NCBI RefSeq assembly: GCF_030269925.1
Contig: NC_085121.1
Span: forward strand, 1,257,501 to 1,321,500
DNA from: Bombyx mori
Lineage: Eukaryota > Arthropoda > Insecta > Lepidoptera > Bombycidae
Reading direction: 5' to 3'
Length of the DNA: 64,000 nt
Made by a program: the position numbers and the translations under genes. Below are positions 1 to 10,037 of the stretch, in pieces (within the stretch, counting starts at the first letter, position 1; each line of letters starts with the position of its first letter). The notes beneath the pieces were generated by a model, which saw only the letters and a list, made by a program, of their open reading frames with translations, was not told the DNA's origin and ran no database searches.

Positions 1-239
1 GAAACGTAAGAAAAGAGTGTAGAACGGAACGTTAAGAGAGAGAAAACGGTAAGAAATGGAAAAGAGAATGATACACAGAATGACAGAGAAAAGGAAGATG
101 GCCAGGACGGTTAAAATGAGCAAGGCAAGCAAATTATTTTTATAACAGAAGATTTTGGAACAGTGGCAGTTTCATTTTATGCGCTTGTTTATTATTAAGT
201 ATTATTAAGATAATTAAATTAATTTCCGCGCACTTACAG

Positions 240-1827
240 AGGATGCTGAGGGCTGCTATATTTCAGATTTAGACGTCCTGTTAGCCTTCAATGAAACACT
301 CAACACGGAATGCCAGGAGATATCGTGTGACATCAAAGCGGTCACTTACACCTCGTGAGTATTACGACTCGGGGTCTTTTTAGCCTGTACGAGCCAATGA
401 ATTTATGGCACATTTATCCATATACATATAGAGTATCGAAACCTACCAAAACTAAGCCAGCATTCATCAGGAGACAAAATTAAAGTCTTTTTTTTGGTCA
501 GGAGGTAATCGCCGGACTCCCACTCTACACTGGGGATGGCGGGCGGGGTATGTCGGAGGATTAAAGTCTGGCTTGTTCTTAAATGAACCAAGCTATTCTT
601 CAAATGTATTCGTGTTCACAGTGTTCTCTGTCAAATGTATTTATATTTAAAAAAATAGTATTTCTGGTAGTCGTCGTGGCCTAACGGATAAGACGTCCGG
701 TGATTTGTGTTGAAGCGATGCACCGGTGTTCGAATCCCGCAGGCGGGTACCAATTTTTCTAATGAAATACGTACTCAACAAATGTTCACGATTGACTTCC
801 ACGGTGAAGGAATAACATCGTGTAATAAAAATGAAACCCGCAAAATTATAATTTGCGTAATTACTGGTGGTAGGATCTCTTGTGAGTCCGCGCGGGTGGG
901 TACCACCACCCTGCCTATTTCTGCCGTGAAGCAGTAATGCGTTTCGGTTTGAAGGGTGGGGCAGCCGTTGTAACTATACTTGAGACCTTAGAACTTGTAT
1001 CTCAAGGTGGGTGGCGCATTTACGTTGTGGATGTCTATGGGCTCCAGTAACCACTTAACACCAGGTGGGCTGTGAGCTCGTCCACACACCTAAGCAATAA
1101 AAAAAAAAAAAAAAAATTTCGTCCACTTAAAATGCGTTATTGCCTAAAAAAATTTATATCGGTCACATGATTGATAGTATATTTTGTGACGCGCCAGTTG
1201 CACTGATGTGGAATGATAAGCAGACGAAGCCAAGTAAATAAGTAGCTAATAGACATGCTTTTTACTCGTTGTAGGACCTCTCGTGAGTCCGCACGGGTAG
1301 GTAACCCGCCTTGCTTATTTCTGCCGTGAAGCAGTAATGCGTTTCGGTTTGAAAGGTTGGGCAGCCGTTGTAACTATACTGAGACCTTAGAACTTATATC
1401 TCAAGGTGGGTGGCGCATTTACGTTTTAGATGTCATTGGGCTCCGGTAACCACTTAACAACCAGGTGGGCTCTGAGCTAGTACTGCCCATATAAGCGATA
1501 AAAAAATGGTTCTTATGCTTAAAACTTCTGCGAAGCAGTCTTGCATTTCAGCTTCGTGGATAAGAGAGTCGATGTCACAATACAATTAAGATATCAAATG
1601 TAAAATTTTCGAACCACTGCCTAATAACATAAATATTTCAGAAGCCCTTTTAGACGATTTCGAAGCTACAATGTGTCAAATCTTCTCAATCTTCCAGATG
1701 CGGATTAATGAGAGCAATAGAACCGTGTGAGGTATTAGAAGATAAGGACAAGCCCTATCCTGAGTGTTGCCCACGCATCAAGTGCCCTGACTTAGTTAAT
1801 CCAACGGAATTAGTGTCGACTGAATGA
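240..1827 (+). CDS. SVWC-domain (Vago-like) secreted protein, gene 1, 3' two exons
   Basis: Two exons read as one protein: 240-354 (acceptor CAG at 237-239, donor GTGAGT at 355) and 1698-1827 (acceptor CTTCCAG, stop TGA 1825-1827). The joined frame gives 81 codons with eight cysteines: GCY near the start, two in the middle of the first exon, then C, C, a CC pair and a final C in the last exon. The YPECCPRIKC tail is typical of the single-domain von Willebrand factor type C family, which includes insect Vago, a secreted immune factor. The exon carrying the start codon and signal peptide must lie left of base 1, since exon 240-354 enters in phase 1. No polyA signal was found nearby; the AATAAA present at the matching place in copy B reads AATGAA here. 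Family assignment is from cysteine spacing only. Confidence 0.75.
670..1116 (+). mobile_element. Bm1 SINE, near full length, tRNA-like head
   Basis: Begins with a tRNA-like head that has recognisable A-box (GGCCTAACGGATAAG) and B-box (GGTGTTCGAATCC) RNA polymerase III promoter sequences, continues through the conserved Bm1 body and ends in a run of A at 1098-1116. It lies in the last intron of SVWC gene 1 in the gene's orientation. Confidence 0.9.
1268..1506 (+). mobile_element. Bm1 SINE, 5'-truncated
   Basis: The 3' body of Bm1 without the tRNA head, ending in a short A run. It sits at the left boundary of duplication copy A, still inside the last intron of SVWC gene 1. Confidence 0.88.
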
Positions 1828-2107
1828 TTATAAAATAGTTTTAATAGTTTAAAAATGAAATGGTATAATGTAGTTAATATACCTAATTGAAATGTACGAA
1901 TGGAAAAATGTCTCGACCATTGTAATGTTGTAACTGATGTTTGTTTTTTAAAATATGTACTTTATAATTAATGTCTATTTATATAATGAATTGTATGATT
2001 TATAAAATTTTATTAATTTTATTACACATTCGAAACACTTAACAGTAATTTAATACCAATTTATTTATTATAAAAAAAGAACACAATATTCCTAACCTAA
2101 CCTATTT

Positions 2108-3013
2108 GTCGAGGCGATTGGCCAACCCCACGTGGGGGCTACGGACCGTCGGGGCGGTTTACCCAGTCTTTGATGACTGGGTGAATCGTGGCGAAGGACG
2201 TCTCACCTTTCGTCTGGTGCAGGTGCTGACCGGGCACGGATGCTTCGGGAAGTACCTGCGCCGGATAGGGGCTGAGCCGACGACGAGGTGTCACCATTGT
2301 GGACACGACCTGGACACGGCGGAGCATACGCTCGCTGTCTGCCCCGCTTGGGAGGTGCAGCGCCGTGTCCTGGTCGCAAAGATAGGACCTGACTTGTCGC
2401 TGCCTGGCGTCGTGGCGTCGATGCTTGGCGGCGATGAGTCATGGAAGGCTATGCTCGACTTCTGCGAGTGCACCATCTCGCAGAAGGAGGCGGCGGGGCG
2501 AGTGAGGCAAAGCTCTCCTCTCCTACGCAGAAACCCGCCGCCGCCGAGCAGGGGGTCGGGACCGGGGTCGTATCCGTGACCTGGCCCCCTAAGAGCTAGG
2601 GGTCCCACCCGTCTTGTGCGGGGAGAGACCCAGACGTGGGGTGGCGTGCTTTGCACGCTCACCCGCAGTAGAAAGCCGGGTGATGGTAGACCGCGTTCCC
2701 CCGACCGCTCTGGGGGAAGGTGTAACGCGGCGCCATCAAAGCGGGCTCTCGGCCCGCTGAACGAGGGAACCGGTGGTCGTGTCGCTGGCGGCCGCCGGTC
2801 CGGCGTCCGTGGGACGGTGAGATGGGTGTAATGTGCTCTGCGTCAACCCTGTCCCGCCGTTTCAATAGCCCCGACTGGGCTCCGGCCCGGTCCGAGGTAG
2901 GGTGCCGGTTGTGAGCGGCAGGAGTTTTTAGTGAGGTTCAACTCCCACATACCCCACCTGCTGCGCGGGTGGGGATCCGGCGATTTTCTCTTGTGGAAAA
3001 AAAAAAAAAGAAA
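2108..3013 (+). mobile_element. R1-clade non-LTR retrotransposon, 5'-truncated
   Basis: The frame 2106-2579 encodes the C-terminal end of an R1-type ORF2, including a zinc-knuckle pattern CHHC-x8-H-x4-C (about residues 62-79). A GC-rich 3' untranslated region with an A-rich tail follows, to about 3013. A 14 bp target-site duplication, AACCTAACCTATTT, flanks it (2094-2107 and 3014-3027). The GC content of the body is much higher than that of the surroundings. Copy B lacks it. Confidence 0.85.
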
Positions 3014-3266
3014 AACCTAACCTATTTAGTACCATACTTATAACTTTTGTATTCTAATTAAAAAAGAACAAAATGCGTTATGAGAAATTAATAATTTCTT
3101 ATTATTTAATAATACATTTTTTATTATTTCTGACGTTCCGAATATACTTTGCAGTTGTCGTGCACGATAGCCGTAAAGGTAATCTTAATTACTTCTACGA
3201 CTCGCTAAAACCGAAGAAAACACTAAAACCGATATTTCAACGAAATTTATTGAATGTTATATTAAT

Positions 3267-3446
3267 CTTCTTCTTCTGAGTCGGTCTCTTCATTACTGAA
3301 GGTCGTGTCTAATCGATGCACAATGCTTCCCCACGTCTTCCTGTCCTCGGCGGTCTTTATAGCCTCGGTTATTGGCAGGCCGATGAGCGTCTTAACCAGA
3401 TCAGACCAGCGGATAGGTGAGCGTCCGCGTGATCTTCTCCCGGCCC
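3267..3446 (-). mobile_element. LINE 3' end, severely 5'-truncated
   Basis: On the - strand it encodes a tail with GRSPIRWSDLV, the region that ends many insect RTE/Jockey-type reverse transcriptase frames, finishing in an acidic stretch. It is flanked by an 11 bp duplication, GTTATATTAAT (3256-3266 and 3447-3457). Copy B has the empty site near 24640. Confidence 0.8.
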
Positions 3447-3617
3447 GTTATATTAATAGTAAAATTTATTAAAAAAATGTAGACTATGGGAGGCGCTACA
3501 GAGCCAAAACGAGCCGCAGAGAATAATGTCATTCAAGATGTGGTACATCTGGTTTCGCGTCTTATCCGCTTATGACATGATGTGATTGATTGATCTGTAT
3601 GCGCAGAACTAAACATA

Positions 3618-5861
3618 ATAAATAATAATAAAATAAAAATAAAAAGCCTTTTATTTCTTGCATTTTAAAAAAAGTGACATTACGAAACTTATACAAATTG
3701 TTAATAATACGTTAATAATAATAGATTTAATAGAAATCTTAATATAATGTGTATAATATTAGTCGGATTGCTCAAGTTCATAAAATTATAGTAAAAGATA
3801 TAAAAAAGGTTATATTAATTTAGCGTGCAGGCATGCAAGAACCCCTCTTATGTGAGGGTGAAGGCCTCCTCCAGACTTTTCCATTTGTCTTTATTTTTGG
3901 CAATTGTCTTCCAGTTTTTACCAGCGATTTTTGTTATATCGTTGTCCCAACGCGTTACCGGTCTTCCTTTCCTTCTAATACCTGCAGGCCCCCGCCATGG
4001 CATGAGTCTACAGGTCCAGCGGTCATCGCTCATCCTGGCTACATGGCCTGCCCAGCGTCACTTTAACTTTTGTGAGAAATTTAGTGAATCTATAACTTTT
4101 GTCTTTTTCCGTATGACATTATGTGGGATTTTATGTATTTTTCTCACATTCGTAATGCTTCTCTCCATACTTCGTTGACAGGACCTAATTTTGTTCTGTA
4201 AGCGTAGCGTGTATTTCCACGTTTGGGAGCCGTAGGTAATAGAGGGGAGCAGGCATGTGTCCATTAGTTTCTTTTTTAAGTTAATAGGCATCGTTCCCTT
4301 TAGTATGTCTTTTAGACTCCAGAAGTTTTTCCATGCGCCTGAAATCCTTCGTTCAACTTCTAATTCATTGTTTTGTTTTCCAAAGGAAATTTGTTTGCCT
4401 AAGTATATGTAGCTATCTACGTATTCTAATGGTTTTTCGTCGAGATATATGGGATGTTTTAAACTGTTCGACATAATTTTTGTTTTATCTAAATGCATTT
4501 CCAAACCCACTTCATAGCTCATAGTTTTTAGCGAGTGTATCATTGATCCATCTCTTTAGCACTTTCAGATAATAGAATAATATCGTCCGCAAATCTTAGA
4601 TGGTTGATGAAATTGCCGTTAATATTCAGCCTTTTTCTTTCCAAATTTAGTTTGCTGAAGGCCATCTCCAGTACCGCTATAAAAAATTTCGGAGATAGTG
4701 TGGGTCGCCTTGCCTCACACCTCGCCTTATGGGTATCGGTGGTCCTGTTGTCTCAAGATTGACTCTACTTGTGCAGTTGTTGTACAAATACTTTATTATT
4801 TCTATATATTTGTGTTCAACGCGTTTTGGGATTAGGGCGGTCCATATAGAAGAGTGTCGGATTGTGTCGAAGGCTTTCCGATAATCGATAAACACAACAT
4901 AGAGTGGTTTCTGATATTCATTATATTTTTCGACAATTTGTTCGATTGCGTGGATATGGTCTATTGTAGAATATCCACGTCTGAAACCAGCTTGCTCTAT
5001 TGGTTGGTGTTCCTCTATTCTCTTACTAATCCTCTTTTCGATTATTGATGAAAAAAGTTTGTAGAGTGTGGGTAGCAGACTGATAGGACGATAATTGCCT
5101 ATATCAGTGGGATCGCCCTTTTTGTAGAGTAGAATCATGTTCGACTCTGACAATTGAAAAGGTGTGGATCCTGAATCTAATATAGAGTTAAAGAGCTGTG
5201 TCAGAGGCCCTGGACATTTTTCAGCTTTCAGTTTTTTATTCCTTCTATAACTTCTAAATCATCTATCTTTTTTATCTGTGAGACGTCTTCCGCTGGTGAT
5301 TGTATGCTGGTGCTGACAGATATATTTGTAAAGTTTTGGACTTGACAATCATACAGTTTTTTGTAGAAATTGGTTGCGGTTTTCATAATATCAGTCCTAT
5401 TATGTGATAGTTTATCTGACTCTTTTAGTTGCTTAATCCAAGGCTTGTTGGTAATTAGCTCCTTATACGCTTTTTTAATGCTCCCAGTAGTACTTATATG
5501 TTTTTCAAATGTTTTTGATCGATGGAGCATGTAGTCTCTCCTTATGTTCTTACTTATGAGTTTATATAAAGCTTTTAGTTCATTTTTCAATGCTCTTGTT
5601 TTTGGTTTGGTTACATGTAGTTGCTGTCTCCGATCCATGAGTTTCCTAGTATAGGCTGATATTACACTAGGTTTAGTAGTGTGTTGTTGGGTGTTTTGTG
5701 CGCTACGTAGACTTTTTTCTATGCCTCGATTTATATTATCGTAGTTTTCTTGTATAGTGGCATCCTCTTTATTTTGCAGTGGGTCTTCTTGCTTTTCTAA
5801 ACACAGTTTGTATGATGATATTTCCATCTCGGTTTTCAATGTTTTTCCTAAACAGTTTGTG

Positions 5862-5892
<31 letters not shown>

Positions 5893-7238
5893 TAAGTTGC
5901 ACCAACAAAGTGATCATCAATACAAAACATTGACAAATTGACAAAAGTTCATGGCAGATGTCACCTCAATTATAGGTGCAATCGACATTGCATTAACATC
6001 AAAAATAAAAATAAAATTTTTAATTTTTTTTCGTAATTTTTTGTAGTATAAAAGTTGCCCTTATAAGTCTATGGTCGGTGGGAAAGTTCACATTTAAAAC
6101 TTGCACATTTAGAACATTTTTATCCAGATTTGTTAATATGTAATCGATTTCATTCTTTGTATTTCCATCTGGAGATCTCCAGGTCCATCTTTAATTTTTT
6201 GGTTTTTTGAAGAAGGTGTTTGTAATGCTCAGTTTATTTTCGTGTGCAAAATCAATCAGGCGCTCACCTCTATTATTCTCTATACCTCTATTATTTCTCA
6301 CCCCATATCCATGATTTTTCATTATCAGGCTCTCTTCTGGTCTAGGATTCCCAATTTTAGAGTTAAAGTCGCCCATAACTATTATGTTCTTAACTGTCTT
6401 TCTTAAAGTTTCATTAATAGTATCATAGAACCGTTCCACCTCGTCTTCATTCGAAGCCTCTGTGGGTGCATAGACTTGTAGTATATTTAGTTGATATCCA
6501 TTTATGTTTAGTTTTAGAAGAGCTACTCGCTCTGATACTCCATTAAAACTGACGATGTTTCTTTTGAGATATTTCTTTACAATAAATCCGACACCATATA
6601 ATCCTCGTGTTTCCCCCTTATAACAAAATCGTCGTACTCCCTGACCGAGGTTCCGACACGTCGGATCTCAGAGAGGCCTACTATGTCATATGTTGTGTTT
6701 TTCAAAGAGTCAATCAGTTCTATTAATCGGTGATTTGTTGATAAGGTTCTCACATTATATGTTGCCACTTGGAATAAGTCGTTTTTAGTGTGTTTTCTCC
6801 TAGTAGGGTTTTCTGGAGGGTTTTGGTCGATCTCTCCCGCGGTGACCGGCCGTGGTTGGGAGATGAGGTGTCGGAGGGGCCTTTCTTAATTGTTATTCTT
6901 TGTTGTTGTTAATTTGTGTTCCATTTTTTTGTTTGTTTTCAGGCTGATCGTGAGAGGTTTCAGTGGGAATATAGTTGAACTTTTGTTTTTGTATAATAAA
7001 ATCCTTCATGTTTGATGTCTTGTTCTTTTTGTACGTTTGTTTTTGATATTTTTTTACTATTTGGTTGTTTACATAGAGCTCTGGTGATTCAGATAAGTTT
7101 CTTTTATTATTGTGACTACGAGAATGTTGCTGTTCTTTATCTTTTAATATGATGTTTGTCATAACTGAGGTAGGCCTTATTTCCTAATTGTTTCTCTTTT
7201 CTCAGTTGATCAAAGAGCTCTTTACGCTTACTTAGGAT
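3618..7238 (-). mobile_element. RTE-like LINE, near full length, defective
   Basis: Flanked by a 13 bp duplication, AGAACTAAACATA (3605-3617 and 7239-7251), with a TAA-rich 3' tail at 3618-3650. On the - strand, in order: a hydrophilic N-terminal segment (7162-6893); an endonuclease beginning MATYNVRTLS (6768) and continuing through GDFNSKIG (near 6380) to a TDHRL motif (near 6075); a linker (5839-5228); reverse transcriptase with FIDYRKAFD, RQGDP and a FADD active site (near 4590); the thumb (4543-4058); and a terminal domain (4033-3848). Frameshifts and stops separate these parts, for example at about 4695 and 4540, and another element interrupts it at 5848-6020. Dead as a protein source. 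Confidence 0.87.
5848..6020 (-). mobile_element. Short retroelement insertion with an AAAT-repeat tail inside the LINE
   Basis: An ATTT microsatellite (5862-5893 on +, AAAT on -) begins an AT-rich stretch that breaks the LINE between its endonuclease and reverse transcriptase parts. It looks like a 5'-truncated SINE or LINE 3' end with a simple-repeat tail; the family was not recognised. Confidence 0.5.
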
Positions 7239-7284
7239 AGAACTAAACATACGCAGCCAAAAAAATATAATTACAAACTTATTT

Positions 7285-7465
7285 CCGCCGCGAATGCATT
7301 TCGGTTTGAAGGGTGGAGCAGCCGTTATAACTATACTGAGAGCTTAGAACTCATATCTCAAGGTGGGTGGCGGCATATACGTCGTAGAAGTCTATGGGCT
7401 CCGGTAACCACTTAACACTAAGGCGGTGATCTCGTCCACCTATCTATGTAATAAAATAATAAAAA
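7285..7465 (+). mobile_element. Bm1 SINE, partial, shared with copy B
   Basis: The 3' body of Bm1. It corresponds to the fuller element at 25071-25317 in copy B, so it predates the duplication. The 5' part has been lost here. Confidence 0.85.
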
Positions 7466-7517
7466 AGCACCAACTAGCTTGTGAGTAACCAAATTATGAT
7501 GAGATAATTGCATTTGA

Positions 7518-7957
7518 AGTCGTCGTGGAAAAGATAAGACGTCCGGTGCATTCGCGTTGAAGCGATGCACCGCTGTTCGAACCCCGCAGGCGGGTACCAA
7601 TTTTTCTAATGAAATACGTACTCAACAAATGTTCACGATTGACTTCCACGGTGAAGGAATAACATCGCGTCATAAAAATGAAACCTGCAAAATTATAATT
7701 TGCGTAATTACTGGTGGTAGGACCTCATGTGAGTCCGCGCAGGTGGGTACCGCCACCCCGCCTATTTCTCCGTGAAGCAGTAATGCGTTTCGGTTTGAAG
7801 GGTGGGGCAGCCGTTGTAACTGTACTGAGACCTTACAACTTGTATCTCAGGGTGGGTGGCGCATTTACGTTGTAGATGTCTATGGGCTTCAGTAACCACT
7901 TAACACCAGGTGGGCTGTGAGATCGTCCATCCATCTAAGCAAAAAAAAAAAAAAAAA
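7518..7957 (+). mobile_element. Bm1 SINE, near full length, private to copy A
   Basis: Has the tRNA-like head (A box damaged by a small deletion, B box present), the full body and a 17-base A tail. Copy B at about 25615-25640 reads straight across this point. Confidence 0.9.
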
Positions 7958-8117
7958 TTATAACCTTTGTACTCGCGTAATTAATCAGATAATAAAGTAC
8001 CTAATAAATACAGTCATTTGATTCGCCACCGCTGACGGCGGGCGATACACGCTATCAATCTAGGCTACAGCAACATACATAGGTCAAACCACAGTCGTCC
8101 AGTAATTAGTGAAATTA

Positions 8118-8250
8118 TTACAGTGTGCTCAGTGCGAGTTTTTTAACGTTCTCGATAGCGTAAAAGTTAACACAATTTTGTATGGAGTTGGAACGTCTGC
8201 CTACGTTTGCCGCTAGGGGCGCTGTTCCGACTGCATACTTTGAGTTAACC
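8118..8250. mobile_element. MITE fragment (family of 40479-40657)
   Basis: Starts with the same terminal repeat (GTGCTCAGTGCGAG) and inner arm (AACGTTCTCGATAGCGTAAA) as the complete element at 40479-40657, but the right arm is missing. Copy B has the uninterrupted sequence near 25790, so the insertion came after the duplication or was lost from B. Confidence 0.7.
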
Positions 8251-8432
8251 TTTGATCGCGATGATCGCTGCGAGTGACAAAACAATTTTTTTTTTCGAGT
8301 CGTTCGCTTAAACATCCCTATCTTCCTTTCAAGCGGTTGGTGATTGCGCGAACAATCCAAGCGACTCGCAGGATGTGAGGAAAATGGAGAGGGAAATTTT
8401 TAAACGTGCTGATAATTATTGTCATTTTAATG

Positions 8433-8784
8433 TAGTGGTCGTCACACTTTTCTGGTCAAGGGCCACATAGGACAATGTGAGGTATCACTGCGGGCCACAC
8501 ATTTTTGGACTGCTTAGTTGACCACCAATCAATTGACATATTTAATATCAAATGTCAAAAGGCGACTGTCCCAGAAATAAATCAATTATAATTATTATTT
8601 ATGCAACGCGGGTAGCTTATTAGTTAGGAATAGGCGTGAAAACATATCTGTAATGAAAAAGATCGTAAATATATTAAATTAGGTTTTTTTTTATTTCTAC
8701 TAAAATTGTTTGCTCTGCCGCGGGCCGCAGAAATATCGTCCAGGGGCCGCAAGCGGCACGCGGGCCTTAGTTTGACGACCACGG
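8433..8784. mobile_element. Non-autonomous hAT element
   Basis: Terminal inverted repeats TAGTGGTCGTCA and TGACGACCACGG bound a 352 bp element with no coding capacity. An 8 bp target duplication, as expected for hAT transposons, flanks it: TTTTAATG at 8425-8432 and TTTTAATA at 8785-8792. Copy B carries the empty site at about 25940. Confidence 0.85.
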
Positions 8785-9344
8785 TTTTAATAGAGTCATA
8801 TTACTCTGAAGCTGTGAATTGTCAGTATACAGGAACAGTACTAATCTCGGTCAAGATTAAATAAATAGGTCAATAATAAAAAAACTATGCGACATCCCAC
8901 CCGCCTCTCCCTTCCAGAGCCAACCTGACAGTAGTAACAACTTCTACTATAATTAAAAAAAACATCCTCTTAAAACCACAACTCGAAATCCATACGGCAA
9001 ATGTTGCTTGGCAACAAAAACTTTTCGATTTTAATATCCACATTCTATTTCAGGTGATGATTCAATCAAAGCACAGTTGACTACTAAAAAGCCTCGAAAC
9101 TAGTATTTAGTTATTGATGAAGTCAATTAGCATAAATGTAATCCAAACAAAACGTATTTACCTCGGGCCGATTGTTTTTTTGCTTGTTTTCCTTATTATT
9201 ATTTTCTACCTAAATCGAACGTACTAAGGTACTCATTTTGAAGTTTTTACAAAAACACTGTTTTTGCCTGTATTTAAGTGCATACCTTTCTTTCGATAGG
9301 CAGCGGCTTGGCTCTGCCCCTGGCATTGCTGAAGTCCATGGGCG

Positions 9345-9793
9345 ACGCACGCTGCGTTTTCCGGTGCAGTGGCGATGTGTTCTTCAACATGCCCTACCAA
9401 TCTTCACTTAAAACAATGCTTCGGACTATGTCAGTTACCTAGGTTCTTCTACGAATCTCGTCATTCCTGATTCGGTCTCGCAGGGAAACTCCGAGTATAG
9501 CCCTCTTCATTGCCGTTCTGATAAGGCCTGTTGCTATCGACCATGTCTCACTGCCTATATCATCACTGGCAATACACTGGTCAAAGACTTTCGTCTCGAG
9601 ACACCTTAACATCATCAACATTGAAGTCTGATGAATTAATGTTCCTCATATTTCAGCACGAAGCAGAAACGTGGACTATATTACGTCGGGGAAGCTTAGA
9701 GGATTGATGACTCTGAGATGTGACGCTGGAGGCGTATGTCGCGGACACACTCGGACTCCCGAATGCAAAAATGCGTCGAGGCCTTGAAGATAC
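9345..9793 (-). mobile_element. LINE 3' fragment, shared with copy B
   Basis: The - strand shows degenerate remnants of an RTE-type terminal region: LRCLETKVFDQC, GSETWSIATGLI and GVSLRDRIRNDEIRRRT, at 9621-9439. The matching fragment in copy B is 26785-27216. Both are too decayed to code. A sliver of another LINE 3' end (9300-9355) lies on its left in copy A only. Confidence 0.7.
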
Positions 9794-9888
9794 TGTTACG
9801 CCAGTAAGAGTAACGCCATCTATCGCCAAATAGCAGAAATTTATACTTCGGCAGAATTTTTATTTATCCCGCACCCCAGCGCGTAACA
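9794..9888. mobile_element. Solo LTR, internally deleted
   Basis: Begins TGTTAC and ends GTAACA, a perfect 6 bp terminal inversion, with ATAC on both sides (9790-9793 and 9889-9892), the 4 bp duplication usual for Gypsy-type integration. The same LTR in copy B (27217-27604) is 388 bp; here about 290 bp are deleted from the middle. Confidence 0.8.
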
Positions 9889-10037
9889 ATACTTTTAAGT
9901 TTTAAGTCTTCATAAATAAATAAAGAAAATATTATAAAATAAAATTCTACATCCACGAGTACGCACCTGCATACTTCAATAACCACGTCTAAGATATAAA
10001 ATAGAATTATTAAATCCACGCTTTATTCGTGACCAAC

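Noticed and set aside
670..750. tRNA-gene-like sequence with A and B boxes (also at 7518, 32696, 43950-44025, 61148)
   Set aside because: Each is the head of a Bm1 SINE; the cloverleaf is incomplete and the SINE body follows directly, so these are not tRNA genes.
2139..2865. Several open frames on the other strand and in other frames of the GC-rich R1 fragment
   Set aside because: High GC lengthens frames by chance, and the recognisable protein is only in the frame 2106-2579.
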